59,186 nucleotides of DNA from Synechococcus sp. CS-1325 (GCA_025128135.1 JAHLYW010000013.1:1-59186), one strand, 5' to 3'; positions 40,635-51,550 are shown, counted from the first letter of the stretch. The notes: a model not told the origin generated them from the sequence alone. Made by a program: numbers and translations.

Positions 40635-41738
40635 TCAGCTGATTCCGCTGGCCTCGGCTGCCAGCTTCTCCATCCGGTTGCGCTGATCGGCGGCGACGGA
40701 GGCCCCGATCAGCTCGCCGAGCTGGCCTGCCAGCACGGGCTCCAGGCTGAAGTTTCGATTCAGGCGGTGATCGGTGACCCGGTTGTCCTTGACGTTGTAG
40801 GTGCGGATTTTTTCGCTGCGATCGCCGCTGCCGACCTGGGCCCGCCTGGCTGAGCTCTCGGTGGCGGCGGCTTCGGCCCTTTCCCGTTCGAGCAACTTGG
40901 CCCGGAGAATCTCCAGGGCTCGCTCCTTGTTCTGCAGCTGTGAGCGTTCCTGGGTGCAGAACACCCGGATTCCGGTGGGTTTGTGCAACAGGTCGACGGC
41001 TGTTTCCACCTTGTTGACGTTCTGGCCACCGGCACCGCCGGATCGTGCCGTGCTGATTTCCAGGTCGGCGGGGTCGAGCCGCACCTCAACCGGATCGGCC
41101 TCAGGCATCACCGCCACGGTGGCCGTGGAGGTGTGAACCCGACCCTGGGATTCGGTGGCGGGAACCCGTTGAACCCGGTGCACTCCGGCCTCGTATTTCA
41201 GCTGGCTGTAGACCCCCTGACCACGGATGGCCAGGATCAGCTCCTTATAGCCGCCCAGGTCGGCTTCGGAAGCACTCAGTGGTTGGACAGACCAGCCGAG
41301 GCTCTGGGCGTGGCGTTCGTACATCCGGGCCAGATCACCGGCCCAGAGAGAGGCCTCATCCCCACCGGCTCCTGCCCGGATTTCCAGCATCACACTGCGT
41401 TCGTCGCGGGGATCGCTGGGCAGCAGAGCCAGGATCAGCCGTTCGCGGATCGCCTCGATCCGGCCGGAAAGATCACTTAACTCGTCCTGAACCAGGACTT
41501 CCATGTCGAGGTCACCGCGGCTTTCCTTGAGCAGACGCCTCGCTTCTGCGGCCTCTTGCTCCAGGAGCTTCAGTTGATCCTGGCCAAGCACCAACGGTTC
41601 GAGCCGGGCTCGCTCCCGGGCGAAGCGCTCGAGCTGGACGGGGTCACTGGCCACCTCGGGGTCGGCCAGCTGTTGTTCCAGTGCCGCGAAAGTGCTGGAG
41701 GCTGCCTGGAGCCGGTCTGCCAGGAAGGTGATGTCCAT
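40635..41738 (-). CDS. prfA: Peptide chain release factor 1
   Basis: 367-residue RF1, which reads UAA and UAG. The PAT selectivity tripeptide is at 193-195 (RVPATESQG) and the GGQ catalytic motif at 237-239 ([11 protein letters not shown]). RF2 would show SPF, so the RF1 call is firm. ATG at 41738. Last gene of the ribosomal superoperon, 105 bases after rpmE, as in other cyanobacteria. Confidence 0.97.
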   Translation of the reverse strand: MDITFLADRLQAASSTFAALEQQLADPEVASDPVQLERFARERARLEPLVLGQDQLKLLEQEAAEARRLLKESRGDLDMEVLVQDELSDLSGRIEAIRERLILALLPSDPRDERSVMLEIRAGAGGDEASLWAGDLARMYERHAQSLGWSVQPLSASEADLGGYKELILAIRGQGVYSQLKYEAGVHRVQRVPATESQGRVHTSTATVAVMPEADPVEVRLDPADLEISTARSGGAGGQNVNKVETAVDLLHKPTGIRVFCTQERSQLQNKERALEILRAKLLERERAEAAATESSARRAQVGSGDRSEKIRTYNVKDNRVTDHRLNRNFSLEPVLAGQLGELIGASVAADQRNRMEKLAAEASGIS

Positions 41739-41843
41739 CAGCCGAGATCCGCCAGAGCAGCACGAAAGGATCGTTCGACCTGCCAAGCCAGGGAGGGATC
41801 AGGTCTCCTCTGGAGAAGCCGAATCCCTTGCCATGGCGAAGCG

Positions 41844-42110
41844 TCAGGCAGCGGTTTCGTTCGAGCTGGCTTCGGGAGCTGGCTTGGCGGCTGCCGTGTC
41901 AACGCCACCCATGCCGTACTTCCGCATGAAACGATCAACCCGTCCCTCGGTATCGAGGATTTTCTGGGTGCCGGTGTAGAAGGGGTGATTGCCGCTCCAG
42001 ACGTCGACATGGAGCTCAGGGTGCGTGGAGCCGGTGGTCATGACCACTTCTCCATTGCAGATCACCTTGGCTTCGGGATACCAGGTGGGGTGGATGTCGG
42101 CCTTGGGCAT
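41844..42110 (-). CDS. rpmE: 50S ribosomal protein L31
   Basis: 88-residue bL31. Blocks: MPKADIHPTWYPEAKVICNG, STHPELHVDVWSGNHPFYTG and DTEGRVDRFMRKYG. Only one cysteine (in VICNG) is present, so this is a form without the four-cysteine zinc site. The last 17 residues form an Ala/Pro/Glu-rich tail. Eight bases after rpsI. Confidence 0.96.
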   Translation of the reverse strand: MPKADIHPTWYPEAKVICNGEVVMTTGSTHPELHVDVWSGNHPFYTGTQKILDTEGRVDRFMRKYGMGGVDTAAAKPAPEASSNETAA

Positions 42111-42118
42111 GGGAGGGG

Positions 42119-42526
42119 TCAGCGCTTGGAGAATTGGGGAGCCTTACGGGCTTTCTTGAGGCCGTACTTGCGGCGTTCCTTGGCACGGGGATCCCGGCTG
42201 AGGTGACCTTCCGTCTTGAGCGGCTTGCGGTTGTCAGGGGAGAGTTCACAGAGGGCGCGCGCCGCTCCCTGCTTGATCGCATCAGCCTGGCCGGTGAGGC
42301 CACCACCCTTGACATTGACGAGCAGGTCGTAGGCGGTGGCAAGACCCAGGGTGTCCAGTGGGGCTTTCACCGCTGCGAGATAGCTGGGATTGAAGTTGAG
42401 GTAGTGGTCCCCGGGGCGTCCGTTGATTGTGATCGTCCCGGTGCCGGGGACCACCCGAACCCGTGCAACGGCGGTTTTACGGCGGCCGGTTCCCCAGTAG
42501 ACAACGCGGTTGGATGGGCTGCTCAT
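42119..42526 (-). CDS. rpsI: 30S ribosomal protein S9
   Basis: 135-residue uS9. Blocks: [33 protein letters not shown], and the basic end [18 protein letters not shown] that reaches the P-site tRNA. The ATG at 42526 overlaps the rplM stop (ATGA), so the pair is translationally coupled. Confidence 0.98.
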   Translation of the reverse strand: MSSPSNRVVYWGTGRRKTAVARVRVVPGTGTITINGRPGDHYLNFNPSYLAAVKAPLDTLGLATAYDLLVNVKGGGLTGQADAIKQGAARALCELSPDNRKPLKTEGHLSRDPRAKERRKYGLKKARKAPQFSKR

Positions 42527-42975
42527 TGGGCGGTGGCGGAAGGATCGAGGGTCAGGATCTTGGGCTGCTGGGCCGCGTGAGGGTGTTCAGCACCCTTGTA
42601 GACCTTGAGTTTGCGAAACAGCTGACGACCCAGGGCATTGTGGGGGAGCATTCCTTTGATCGCCTTTTCGACGATCCGCTCCGGCAGACGGGCCTGCAGG
42701 GCGGTGAAGGTTTCGGTTTTCATGCCCCCGGGCCTGCCGGAATGGCGGCGATAGATCTTCTGGCTGGCCTTGTTGCCGCTGATGCGGATCTTGTCGGCGT
42801 TCACGATGACGACGAAATCACCGGTGTCCAGGTGGGGCGTGAAGCAAGGTTTGTTCTTGCCCCGCAGCACGCTGGCCACTTCGGTGGCCAGGCGGCCGAG
42901 GGTCTGGTTCTCAGCATCCACCAAGTACCACTGGCGCTCGAGGGAATCCAGGGAAGGAACGGAGGTCTTGTTCAT
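42523..42975 (-). CDS. rplM: 50S ribosomal protein L13
   Basis: 150-residue uL13. Blocks: [48 protein letters not shown] and [21 protein letters not shown] at 42975. Follows truA by 114 bases and overlaps rpsI by 4. Confidence 0.98.
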   Translation of the reverse strand: MNKTSVPSLDSLERQWYLVDAENQTLGRLATEVASVLRGKNKPCFTPHLDTGDFVVIVNADKIRISGNKASQKIYRRHSGRPGGMKTETFTALQARLPERIVEKAIKGMLPHNALGRQLFRKLKVYKGAEHPHAAQQPKILTLDPSATAQ

Positions 42976-43089
42976 CGCGCCGGCAGGCCGGATTCAGATA
43001 ACGCCCCATCTCACAGGAAGGGGCTGGACAGGTTTGGAACGGACAGGGAACACGCTGAGGCGCCTTCCGCTTTGTGCATTCACAGCTTT

Positions 43090-43953
43090 TCAGCTTAGCT
43101 CGTCATGGGGACCCCCTCCCTGGCTCGCCGCTGGTGGATCCGTGCTGGCCAGGACGAACCGTGGTTGGCAATCGAACCAGAGCTCTTTGGGGAACAGCTC
43201 CTCGCCGTAGCCCACCCGCAGGAGACACAGCCCCTGGGGAGGGGCCGCCTCCTTGACGTCCTGCCGCGCCCTTGTCCTCCAGCGCTGTTCAAAGGCTGCT
43301 GGTGTCAGTTTCTCTTCTCCGACCAGGGCGAGCTGCCTCACCAGGAATCGCACCATTCCATAGAGGAAGCCACTGGCCTGGACCTCGATGATGATCTGAT
43401 CCCCCTGCCGCTCCAGGTGGACGGCCTGGATCGTGGTTCGCGAATGACTCCTGCGGCTTCCGGCCTTGCGGAACGCCGCAAAATCGTGGTAGCCCAGCAT
43501 CCCCTCAAGGGCCTGTGCCATGGCTCGCTCGTTGAGATGGCGCTGATGCAGGTGCCAGCTGAACGGAGCCAGGAAGAGATTGGGGGTGCGGCCGTTGTAG
43601 ATCGTGTAGCGATAGCGCCGGTAATGCGCTGAAAAACAGGCATGCCAATCAGGCCTGACCTCGGCGGCGGCGCGCACCCGGAGTGTCGGCGGCAGCCGAC
43701 CGTTGAGGGCCTTGGGCCAGCGCTGGGTCGGAATCGGCCCGACGGCCTCGAAATGAACCACCTGGGCAGCGGCATGAACTCCGCTGTCCGTCCGTCCTGC
43801 GGCCACGCAGAGCATGGGCCTGTGGGGATCAAGAGCCGTCAGAGCCTCCTCAAGAGTTGCCTGAACACTGGCCTGACCCCTCTGACGCTGCCATCCACAG
43901 AAGGCTGAGCCTTCGTATTGCAGGCAGAGAGCGATTCTGCGGGGGGTGTTCAG
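43090..43953 (-). CDS. truA: tRNA pseudouridine synthase A, probable CTG start
   Basis: TruA modifies U38-U40 in the anticodon arm. The catalytic Asp is in [17 protein letters not shown]; other blocks are [32 protein letters not shown] and [16 protein letters not shown]. The first ATG in frame (43815) would remove the conserved N-terminal strand. That segment is encoded upstream without a break ([20 protein letters not shown]), but no ATG, GTG or TTG precedes it. The CTG at 43951-43953, overlapping the rplQ stop as CTGA, gives 287 residues and the expected N-terminus. Translational coupling to rplQ is likely. Confidence 0.9.
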   Translation of the reverse strand: MNTPRRIALCLQYEGSAFCGWQRQRGQASVQATLEEALTALDPHRPMLCVAAGRTDSGVHAAAQVVHFEAVGPIPTQRWPKALNGRLPPTLRVRAAAEVRPDWHACFSAHYRRYRYTIYNGRTPNLFLAPFSWHLHQRHLNERAMAQALEGMLGYHDFAAFRKAGSRRSHSRTTIQAVHLERQGDQIIIEVQASGFLYGMVRFLVRQLALVGEEKLTPAAFEQRWRTRARQDVKEAAPPQGLCLLRVGYGEELFPKELWFDCQPRFVLASTDPPAASQGGGPHDELS

Positions 43954-44300
43954 ACCAGCTCGATGATGGCCATCTCGGCATTGTCGCCGCGCCGTGGCAC
44001 GGTGCGGATGATCCTGGTGTAGCCACCCTGGCGCTCGCCGTAGCGCTCCTGGGCCTTGTCGAACAGGGCGTGGACCAGCTGTTTGTCGAAGATGTAACCG
44101 ATCGCCCGGCGGCGCGAAGCGAGGCTGCCCTCCTTGGCCAGGGTGATCATCCGCTCGGCTTCACTGCGAAGCGCCTTGGCGCGAGCTTTGGTGGTCGTGA
44201 CACGACCTTCCCGGATCAACTGGGTGGTCAGGCCACGCAGCAGCGCTTTGCGTTGGTCGGCGGGGAGCCCTAACAGAGGGACTCGGCACTGGTGTCGCAT
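43950..44300 (-). CDS. rplQ: 50S ribosomal protein L17
   Basis: 116-residue bL17. Blocks: [57 protein letters not shown] and [23 protein letters not shown] at 44300. Follows rpoA by 38 bases; its stop overlaps the probable truA start. Confidence 0.98.
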   Translation of the reverse strand: MRHQCRVPLLGLPADQRKALLRGLTTQLIREGRVTTTKARAKALRSEAERMITLAKEGSLASRRRAIGYIFDKQLVHALFDKAQERYGERQGGYTRIIRTVPRRGDNAEMAIIELV

Positions 44301-44338
44301 GGTTCTGGTGCGTTGAAGGGAATGAGGAAGGCGGCCGC

Positions 44339-45277
44339 TCAGGCGGTGGTCCGACTCTGGGGCAGGGAGATGCCGATGCGTTCAAGAGCCTCGATCACCT
44401 CATCTGCAGACTTGGAGCCGAAGTTCTTGATCTCTAGCAGATCTTCGTAGCTGAAGCCCATCAGATCGGAAACGGAATTGACCTGGGCGCGCTTCAGACA
44501 GTTGTAAGCACGGACCGAAAGGTTCAGCTCCTCAAGAGGGATCTGGCTTTCGGCGGAAACGTCGGGCTCAATCCCAGGCTCCTCGACCATGGTGAGGCTG
44601 GCCAGGGGCTGGAACAGGGCGATCAGCTGATTCGCCGCCTGGGCCATGGCGTCATCCGGGGTGATGGCGCCACTGGTGTGAATGTCGAGCCGGAGGCGTT
44701 CGCGGGCTGAGCCGCCTTCGCCTACGGCCGTTTCATCCACGGTGTAATTCACCCGGCGCACCGGCATGAACACCGCATCGATCTGGAGAAGATCGATGGA
44801 GCTGGTGTCTTCCTGGTGGCGGTCGACGGGCCGGTAGCCAACGCCGCGCTCGACGTGAACTTCGAGCTCCAGGCTGTGGCCATCAGCCACGGTGGCGATC
44901 GGGCGATCGAAATCGATCACCTGCACCTGGGAAGAGAACTGCAGATCGGCGGCTGTGACGGTGGCCGGTCCGTTGACCACCAGGCGGCCGATTTCAAGGT
45001 CGCGGCTGCGACTGTTGACAACGACCTCCTTGCAGTTCAGGAGGATGTCAAGAACATCTTCGCGAACCCCTGGCACGGTGGCGTACTCGTGGTTCACCCC
45101 GGCAATCCTCACGGCCGTAATGGCGCTGCCCTCCATGCCTCCCATCAGCACCCTGCGCAGGGCGTTGCCGAGGGTGACAGCCTGGCCACGATCGAGGGGG
45201 CCGATCACGAACACTCCGGTCTGGGAGCGGTCGTCGGCAATCTGGTGCTCTACGCGGTCGATCTGATACTGATGCAC
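44339..45277 (-). CDS. rpoA: RNA polymerase alpha subunit
   Basis: 312-residue alpha subunit. The N-terminal assembly domain shows [36 protein letters not shown] and [15 protein letters not shown]. The C-terminal DNA-binding domain shows [19 protein letters not shown] and [18 protein letters not shown]. The GTG at 45277 gives the cyanobacterial start [12 protein letters not shown]; the longer frame has no similarity. Confidence 0.98.
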   Translation of the reverse strand: MHQYQIDRVEHQIADDRSQTGVFVIGPLDRGQAVTLGNALRRVLMGGMEGSAITAVRIAGVNHEYATVPGVREDVLDILLNCKEVVVNSRSRDLEIGRLVVNGPATVTAADLQFSSQVQVIDFDRPIATVADGHSLELEVHVERGVGYRPVDRHQEDTSSIDLLQIDAVFMPVRRVNYTVDETAVGEGGSARERLRLDIHTSGAITPDDAMAQAANQLIALFQPLASLTMVEEPGIEPDVSAESQIPLEELNLSVRAYNCLKRAQVNSVSDLMGFSYEDLLEIKNFGSKSADEVIEALERIGISLPQSRTTA

Positions 45278-45328
45278 GGCCTGAAGGTGGTGTGAAGGGA
45301 CGCCCGAAGGCTGGTGTGGCAAGCGGGA

Positions 45329-45721
45329 TCAGACCCGGCGTCGCTTGGAACGGCGGCAGCCGTTGTGGGGGAGAGGCGTGACATCGCGGATCAGGGTGAT
45401 CTCAAGACCAGCGACCTGCAAGGCGCGGATGGCGGTTTCACGGCCGGAACCAGGACCTCTGACCAGCACCTCGATCTGCCTCATGCCTTGCTCCAGGGCG
45501 CGACGTCCGGCTGCCTCGGCTGCTGTCTGGGCGGCGAACGGGGTGCCTTTGCGGGCCCCTTTGAATCCGCTGGCTCCAGCGGATGACCAGGAGATCACCT
45601 CGCCGGCCGTGTCGGTGATCGACACGATCGTGTTGTTGAAGGTGCTCTGGATGTGGGCAACACCGTTCGGTACGTTGCGCTTCGATTTTTTGGCGCCGGT
45701 TTTCTTGGCTGGCTTCGCCAT
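45329..45721 (-). CDS. rpsK: 30S ribosomal protein S11
   Basis: 130-residue uS11. Blocks: [48 protein letters not shown] and the end [18 protein letters not shown]. The ATG at 45721 gives the usual MAKPAKK start. Confidence 0.98.
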   Translation of the reverse strand: MAKPAKKTGAKKSKRNVPNGVAHIQSTFNNTIVSITDTAGEVISWSSAGASGFKGARKGTPFAAQTAAEAAGRRALEQGMRQIEVLVRGPGSGRETAIRALQVAGLEITLIRDVTPLPHNGCRRSKRRRV

Positions 45722-45791
45722 GGACAGTGGCCTGTGGTAGGGGAATGGAGGAGCTGAGCGCCCCAATCAGGAGCTCAGGCAGGGAGTCGGC

Positions 45792-46157
45792 TTACTTCTT
45801 CTTGCCGGCCACGGTTTTGCGGGCACCCCTGCGGGTGCGTGCATTGGTGCGGGTGCGTTGGCCCCGGACCGGCAGACCCATGCGGTGGCGACGGCCCCGC
45901 AGGCAACCGATGTCCTGGAGGCGCTTGAGGGCCATCCCTTCCTGGCGGCGCAGGTCGCCTTCCAGGGTGAAGGATTCGGCGGCGACACGCAGTTTCTGAA
46001 TGTCGGCGTCGTCGAGATCCTTGACACGGATGTCAGGGCTGACCCCCGCTTTGGCAAGAATCTGCTGGGCCCGCGTCAGCCCCACGCCATAGACGTAGGT
46101 GAGCGAAATTTCGACCCTCTTGTCACGAGGGATATCAACACCGGCAATCCGAGCCAC
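45792..46157 (-). CDS. rpsM: 30S ribosomal protein S13
   Basis: 121-residue uS13. Blocks: [32 protein letters not shown] and the basic end [20 protein letters not shown]. The start is a GTG at 46157 ([11 protein letters not shown]). Confidence 0.98.
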   Translation of the reverse strand: MARIAGVDIPRDKRVEISLTYVYGVGLTRAQQILAKAGVSPDIRVKDLDDADIQKLRVAAESFTLEGDLRRQEGMALKRLQDIGCLRGRRHRMGLPVRGQRTRTNARTRRGARKTVAGKKK

Positions 46158-46250
46158 GAATGAAACGATCAGTTGGGCAGAAGGGTCGGCCCAGTGAAAC
46201 ACCGGGCCATGGCGATCTCAATGGACCGCCTGTGTGGAGCTTTGCTCAGG

Positions 46251-46364
46251 TCAGCCCTGGCGCTGTTTGTGCTTGGGATTGGTGCAGATCACCATCACCC
46301 GGCCATGGCGACGAATCACCCGGCACTTGTCGCACATCTTCTTGACCGATGCACGCACCTTCAT
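46251..46364 (-). CDS. rpmJ: 50S ribosomal protein L36
   Basis: 37-residue bL36: [19 protein letters not shown], then [12 protein letters not shown]. The zinc ligands CDKC, the later Cys and the His are all present, so this is the zinc-binding form. It lies directly after adk, with no infA in between. Confidence 0.97.
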   Translation of the reverse strand: MKVRASVKKMCDKCRVIRRHGRVMVICTNPKHKQRQG

Positions 46365-46409
46365 GGGCGGCGGCTCTCCAATTTTTCAAACAGCTAACTT
46401 ACCACAGAG

Positions 46410-46958
46410 CTATACCACAGCAGCCAGGATCCGGGCGGCGATCTCCTCGATCGAGCCGGTTGCCTCGATCGGCTCCAGCAGCTTCCGCTCCCGGTAGTAC
46501 CCGATCAGGGGTTCGGTCTGCTGCCGGTACACCTCGAGGCGGTTGCGAATCACCGCTTCGTTGTCATCGGCGCGGCCGCGGCCCAGCAGCCGCTCGACCA
46601 GGCTCTCGTCGTCGAGCTCCAGCAGCATCACCTGCTGGATCGGTTGATCCAGTTCCTCGAGCAGCAGGTTCAGGGATTCGGCCTGGGCCAGGTTGCGGGG
46701 AAAGCCATCCAGCAACCAACCGCCGTGGTGCGTCTCCAGCCGCTGGCGAACGATCGCCAGCACCAGCTGGTCGCTGACGAGTTCGCCGCTGGCCATGACC
46801 GCCTCGGCTTCGCGGCCGAGATCAGAGCCTGCCTGGACTTCGGCTCTGAGCAGTTCGCCGGTGGAGAGGTGAAGGAGCTGCCGCTGCTCGGCAAGCCGCT
46901 CGGCCTGGGTGCCCTTCCCAGCGCCGGGAGGACCGAGAAAAAGAATTCGATGGGTCAT
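46410..46958 (-). CDS. adk: Adenylate kinase
   Basis: 182-residue enzyme interconverting ATP+AMP and 2 ADP. P-loop GPPGAGKGT (9-17), AMP-site LSTGELLRAEV and LDGFPRNLAQA, and a short LID (GRGRADDNEAVIRNRL) without the zinc-finger insertion. The ATG at 46958 overlaps the secY stop by 4 bases, as in many spc operons. Confidence 0.97.
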   Translation of the reverse strand: MTHRILFLGPPGAGKGTQAERLAEQRQLLHLSTGELLRAEVQAGSDLGREAEAVMASGELVSDQLVLAIVRQRLETHHGGWLLDGFPRNLAQAESLNLLLEELDQPIQQVMLLELDDESLVERLLGRGRADDNEAVIRNRLEVYRQQTEPLIGYYRERKLLEPIEATGSIEEIAARILAAVV

Positions 46959-48274
46959 TCGCGCACCATTCCTTCGTAGCGTTGGGAAATCACGTAAGTC
47001 TGCACCTGCTTGGCTGTGTCAATGGCCACTCCCACCAGGATCAGCAGGGAGGTGGCTCCCAGCCCCTGAAATGTACGGACCTGGGTGGCCCCCTCCACGG
47101 CCGAGGGGATGATCGCCACGGCACCGAGGAACAGGCCGCCCAGCAGGGTGAGCCGGTTCTGCACACCGCCGAGATAGCTGGCCGTGGCACTGCCCGGCCG
47201 CACCCCGGGGATGGCGACGCCGGTGCGCTTCAGGTTGGTGGCGATGTCGACGGGATTGACGGTGAGCGATGCGTAGAACAGCGAGAATCCACAGATCAGG
47301 GCAAAGAAGACGAGGGCATAGAGCCAGGGGGTGCTGCTGTTCGGGTTCAGATAGCCCGCCACGCGGATCAGCCAGGGTGATCGGGTGAAGTTGGCGATCG
47401 TGAGGGGCAGGAACACCACCGCAGAGGCAAAGATGATCGGCATCACGCCACCGGCGTTCAACTTGAGCGGCAGATAGCTCTGACGGGCGGCCAGCATGCT
47501 GACCTGCCCCACCTGGCGTTTGGCACTCACGATCGGAATGCGGCGGCTGCCTTCCTGAACGAAAATGATCCCGACGATCGTGACCAGGAAAATCAGCACC
47601 AGGATCACGATGCCGCCGACCGTGGCCCGGTCGCCACTCTGGGCCAGTTCCACGGTGGAGCCGAGTGCCCGGGGCAGGGTGGCCACGATGTTCACGAAGA
47701 TCACCAGGGACGCCCCCTGGCCGATGCCCCGCTCGGTGATCACCTCGCTGATCCACATCACCACCATCGAGCCTGTGACCAGGGCGAGGCTGGTCTGAAT
47801 CACGAAGACAGGCTGGGAAACGCCAGGCAAGGCGTATTGCCGAAGAATCAGGGCGAAGACGGTGCTCTGAAGAATTCCCCAGCCCAGTGCCACGTAGCGG
47901 GTGATCTGGGCGATCTTGCGTCGGCCGGCCTCCCCTTCGTTCTTCTGGAGATCTTCGAGCTGGGGCAGGGCGGCGGTGAGCAGTTGGAGGATGATCGAGG
48001 CGTTGATGAATGGCAGGATCCCGAGGGCGAACACGCCGAGCGTCGAGATGCCGCCGCCGGTGAAGATGTCGAGGAAGCCGATCAGCTGCCCCCCCTGCTG
48101 GATGAACTGTTGAAAGGCCACCCGGTCGATGCCGGGAACCGGGATGTAGATCCCGAGGCGAACCAGCAGCAAGAGGCCGAGGGTGGTCAGCACCCTGTCG
48201 CGCAGCCCCTTGGACTGGATCAGTTGAATGATGATTTCCCCTGCACTGGGGTTGCGCCCCCGGCTGACGAGCAT
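46955..48274 (-). CDS. secY: Preprotein translocase subunit SecY
   Basis: 439-residue channel of the Sec translocon with about ten membrane helices. Blocks: RDRVLTTLGLLLLVRLGIYI, PVPGIDRVAF, ALGILPFINASIILQLL, GEAGRRKIAQITRY and the C-terminal QRYEGMVRE. In cyanobacteria the one SecY serves both plasma and thylakoid membranes. The ATG at 48274 gives the family start. Confidence 0.97.
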   Translation of the reverse strand: MLVSRGRNPSAGEIIIQLIQSKGLRDRVLTTLGLLLLVRLGIYIPVPGIDRVAFQQFIQQGGQLIGFLDIFTGGGISTLGVFALGILPFINASIILQLLTAALPQLEDLQKNEGEAGRRKIAQITRYVALGWGILQSTVFALILRQYALPGVSQPVFVIQTSLALVTGSMVVMWISEVITERGIGQGASLVIFVNIVATLPRALGSTVELAQSGDRATVGGIVILVLIFLVTIVGIIFVQEGSRRIPIVSAKRQVGQVSMLAARQSYLPLKLNAGGVMPIIFASAVVFLPLTIANFTRSPWLIRVAGYLNPNSSTPWLYALVFFALICGFSLFYASLTVNPVDIATNLKRTGVAIPGVRPGSATASYLGGVQNRLTLLGGLFLGAVAIIPSAVEGATQVRTFQGLGATSLLILVGVAIDTAKQVQTYVISQRYEGMVRE

Positions 48275-48407
48275 GGTGTGAACGGGCGAAGGTCGGAGGA
48301 AGGACAGCAATGCTGAAAGCCGCCTGCTCAGCCGGGGATCGGCGGGCAGACGGCTCAGGCTTGTCAAACAGCTTGGTCGAACAGCACGGGAACAACCCGA
48401 TCGGAGG

Positions 48408-48860
48408 TCAGCCGATCAGGTCGCACTGACCACCGGCGGCCTCGATTTTTTCGCGGGCGCTGCTGGTGAACGCTGCCGCCTGCACCGTGAGTTTGACCTC
48501 GAGATCACCGTTGCCGAGGATCTTGAGCGGGTGCTTCGGGCTGGTGACCAGCCCCGCCTCAACCAGGGAATCCAGATTGACCAGGCTGCCGGCTTTCAAC
48601 CCAGCCAGCTTGGCGACGTTCAGAACGGTGAACTGCTTGGGGTTCACCAGGGTGAAGTGCTTGAGCTTCGGCAAGCGGCGATAGAGAGGCATCTGGCCTC
48701 CCTCGAAGCCGGGGCGGGTTGGGCTGCCGGAACGGGATTTCTGGCCACGCATGCCGAAACCGCAACTGGCGCCCTGGCCGGCGGCGATGCCGCGACCCTT
48801 GCGAAGTTTGCGGCGGCGTGAGCCTGCCTGGGGCTTGAGAGTTTGAAGGGAGAGTGTCAT
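48408..48860 (-). CDS. rplO: 50S ribosomal protein L15
   Basis: 150-residue uL15. Blocks: [48 protein letters not shown]. The ATG at 48860 gives the usual [10 protein letters not shown] start. Confidence 0.98.
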   Translation of the reverse strand: MTLSLQTLKPQAGSRRRKLRKGRGIAAGQGASCGFGMRGQKSRSGSPTRPGFEGGQMPLYRRLPKLKHFTLVNPKQFTVLNVAKLAGLKAGSLVNLDSLVEAGLVTSPKHPLKILGNGDLEVKLTVQAAAFTSSAREKIEAAGGQCDLIG

Positions 48861-48867
48861 CACGGGC

Positions 48868-49524
48868 TCAGGAGTAGATCTGCTCAAGGGAAATGCCCCG
48901 TTCTTTGGCGGTTTCCTTGTGGGTCCGCAGCACCTGCAGGGCTTGGATGGCGGCGCGGGCATTGTTCAGCGGGGTTTTGCTGCCCAGCCGTTTGGCCAGC
49001 ACGTTCTTGATGCCGGCCAGTTCGAGCACGGTGCGGATCGAACCGCCGGCAATCACGCCGGTGCCCGGGGCCGCGGGGCGCATCAGCACGCTGGCGGCCC
49101 CGTCGACGCCACGGCTGTCGGTGGGAATCGAGCTGGTGCGGGTGAGGGGGACCTTGACCAGATGCTTCTTGCCGTCCGCCACGCCCTTGCGAACCGCTCC
49201 GATCACGTCACCGGCTTTGCCGACGCCGACGCCCACCTGGCCCCGTTCGTTGCCGACCACCACAATGGCCCTGAAGCTCATTTTCTTGCCGCCCTTGACG
49301 GTCTTGGAGACCCGGCGGATCTGAACCACCCGTTCCTGCCATTCGGAGTCGCGCTCCTGGCCACGGCGGTTGTCGCCCCGCCGTCCACCTCCGCGTCGGT
49401 CGCCTCCTTTGGCATCAGCGCCTCCCCGGCCGCCGCGCCGCTCCTGCTGGCCCTCGGCAGCGGCCGGAACATCGGCGGCCCCGGGAATCTCGCTGGACTG
49501 GATCTGTTGGTTGATTTCGCTCAT
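48868..49524 (-). CDS. rpsE: 30S ribosomal protein S5 with RG-rich N-terminal extension
   Basis: 218-residue uS5, longer than the roughly 167 residues of E. coli. Core blocks: [56 protein letters not shown]. Residues 1-60 form a low-complexity extension that turns Arg/Gly/Asp-rich (about 28-57), with RGG- and RRG-type repeats. ATG at 49524. Such extensions occur in related cyanobacteria; function unknown. Confidence 0.97.
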   Translation of the reverse strand: MSEINQQIQSSEIPGAADVPAAAEGQQERRGGRGGADAKGGDRRGGGRRGDNRRGQERDSEWQERVVQIRRVSKTVKGGKKMSFRAIVVVGNERGQVGVGVGKAGDVIGAVRKGVADGKKHLVKVPLTRTSSIPTDSRGVDGAASVLMRPAAPGTGVIAGGSIRTVLELAGIKNVLAKRLGSKTPLNNARAAIQALQVLRTHKETAKERGISLEQIYS

Positions 49525-49537
49525 GGTTGGATCCGGT

Positions 49538-49903
49538 TCAGAACTCGAGGCCCGCTTCCCGGGCAGCGTCGGCAAGGGCTTTGACCCGACCGTGGTACAG
49601 CTTGCCACCGCGGTCGAACACGACCTGCTGGATGCCCTTGGCCAGTGCCCGCTGGGCAACCAGCTGACCCACCGCCACGGAGGCATCGCAGGAAGCGCTG
49701 GCCTCGAGGCTGGTGCGCAGGTCCTTGTCGAGGGTCGAGGCGGCGCAGAGGGTGCTCTGGGCTTCGTCGTCGATGACCTGGGCGTAGATGTGGTTGTTGG
49801 AGCGGAACACGGCCAGGCGCGGACGCATGGCGGTGCCGTTGAGGTGGCGACGCAGGCGGCGGTGACGCTTCTGGGTCTGCTGTTTGCGGGAAACGGTGGA
49901 CAT
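49538..49903 (-). CDS. rplR: 50S ribosomal protein L18
   Basis: 121-residue uL18, a 5S rRNA-binding protein. Blocks: [57 protein letters not shown] at 49903. Confidence 0.98.
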   Translation of the reverse strand: MSTVSRKQQTQKRHRRLRRHLNGTAMRPRLAVFRSNNHIYAQVIDDEAQSTLCAASTLDKDLRTSLEASASCDASVAVGQLVAQRALAKGIQQVVFDRGGKLYHGRVKALADAAREAGLEF

Positions 49904-49935
49904 GGCAGGTAGGGATAGGGAGGCTCAGGCCGTCC

Positions 49936-50475
49936 TCATTTCTTGCCGGTTTTGCCGGCTTTGCGCAGGATGCGTTCACCCTCGAACTTGATGCCTTTGC
50001 CCTTGTAGGGCTCGGGTGGCCTGATGGCGCGGATTTTGGCGGCTTCGTTGCCCACCAGCTCCTTGTCGGAACCGGAGACCAGCACCTGGGTGTTGTTCTC
50101 CACCAAAAAAGTGATGCCCTCGGGAGGGTTGACTTCGACGGGGTGGCTGTAGCCGGCGCTCACCACCAGTTTGCGGCCCTGCACCTGGGCGCGGTAGCCG
50201 ACCCCGATGATTTCGAGCTTGCGGGTGAAGCCCTTGCTCACGCCCTCGACCATGTTGGCCACCAGGGTGCGACAGAGGCCGTGGCGCTCCCGGGAGCGCC
50301 GGGTTCCATCGGCCGCGGCGACCAGCAGGGTGCCCTTCTCCTCGCTGATGACCACGCCATCGGGAAGGACGCGACTGAGTTCACCCCTGGGACCTTTGAC
50401 CGATACCGCCAGTCCATCCAAGGTGATGGACACCTTGTCGGGGATGGGAATCGGAGCTTTACCTATACGTGACAT
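49936..50475 (-). CDS. rplF: 50S ribosomal protein L6
   Basis: 179-residue uL6. Blocks: [48 protein letters not shown] and the end [17 protein letters not shown] at 50475. Confidence 0.98.
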   Translation of the reverse strand: MSRIGKAPIPIPDKVSITLDGLAVSVKGPRGELSRVLPDGVVISEEKGTLLVAAADGTRRSRERHGLCRTLVANMVEGVSKGFTRKLEIIGVGYRAQVQGRKLVVSAGYSHPVEVNPPEGITFLVENNTQVLVSGSDKELVGNEAAKIRAIRPPEPYKGKGIKFEGERILRKAGKTGKK

Positions 50476-50489
50476 GGTTGGCTCTCAGA

Positions 50490-50891
50490 TCAGTAGATGT
50501 AGCAGAGCACTTCACCGCCGACGCCCTGCTTGCGGGCATCACGGTCGCTCATCACACCCCTGGAGGTGGAGATGATCGCCACACCAAGGCCGCCGAGCAC
50601 CTTGGGCAACTGCCGCGTGTTCTTGTAAATGCGCAGGCCAGGCTTGCTGACCCGCTGGACAGAGCGGATCGTGGGCTGGCGATGCTTGCCGCTGTATTTC
50701 AGCTCAAGCACAAGGTGCTTCAACACCCCTTCGCCTTCTTCACTGATCTCGGCGATGAAGCCTTCCTTCTGGAGCACCTTGGCGATGCTGTGGGAGAGGC
50801 GGGAAGCAGGCACCTTGGTGGTCTGGTGCTTTTTCTCACTCGCATTGCGGATGCGGGTGAGCATGTCTGAAATCGGGTCGTGGTTGGCCAT
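50490..50891 (-). CDS. rpsH: 30S ribosomal protein S8
   Basis: 133-residue uS8. Blocks: [59 protein letters not shown]. The ATG at 50891 gives the usual [10 protein letters not shown] start. Follows rplE directly because rpsN is absent, as in cyanobacteria. Confidence 0.98.
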   Translation of the reverse strand: MANHDPISDMLTRIRNASEKKHQTTKVPASRLSHSIAKVLQKEGFIAEISEEGEGVLKHLVLELKYSGKHRQPTIRSVQRVSKPGLRIYKNTRQLPKVLGGLGVAIISTSRGVMSDRDARKQGVGGEVLCYIY

Positions 50892-50910
50892 GGGTGGGTC
50901 CGAAGAGGGC

Positions 50911-51450
50911 TCAGTTGCTGCGGAACGGCATTCCCATCTCGCGGAGGAGGGCCCGGCCCTCTTCGTCGGTACGGGCACTGGTCACGATGGTGATGTCCAT
51001 GCCGCGGATGGCGTCGATCTTGTCGTAGGAGATTTCCGGGAAGATGATCTGCTCGCGAACCCCGAGGGTGTAATTGCCGCGGCCGTCAAAGCTTTTGGGG
51101 CTGACGCCGCGGAAATCACGGATTCGGGGCAGGGCCAGGTTGATCAGACGCTCCAGGAAGGCGTACATCCGCTCGCCACGAAGGGTGACGGCCACGCCGA
51201 TCGGCATCCCCTCCCGGATCTTGAAGGCGGCGATCGCCTTCTTGGCCCGGGTCACCACCACTTTCTGACCGGTGATGGTGGCCATCTCCGCGATCGAGGC
51301 CTCCAGAGCCTTGGCATTCTGGGCGGCTTCGCCGAGGCCCCTGTTGACGGTGACTTTCATCACCTTGGGAACTTCGTGGATGTTGGAGAGGTTGAGATCC
51401 TTGAGCAGCTTGGGCTGGATCGTCTCCCGGTAGCGCTGTTTGAGTGACAT
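50911..51450 (-). CDS. rplE: 50S ribosomal protein L5
   Basis: 179-residue uL5, a 5S rRNA-binding protein. Blocks: [56 protein letters not shown] and [18 protein letters not shown] at 51450. Confidence 0.98.
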   Translation of the reverse strand: MSLKQRYRETIQPKLLKDLNLSNIHEVPKVMKVTVNRGLGEAAQNAKALEASIAEMATITGQKVVVTRAKKAIAAFKIREGMPIGVAVTLRGERMYAFLERLINLALPRIRDFRGVSPKSFDGRGNYTLGVREQIIFPEISYDKIDAIRGMDITIVTSARTDEEGRALLREMGMPFRSN

Positions 51451-51550
51451 GGCGGGCGGAGGAGTTGCGCTTCTGGACGTTGTCAGAGAGCGAAGAAGGG
51501 AGGAAAGGAGCGTGGGTGGCAGGTGGAGCGGGACTGGATCGGCTGACGGA

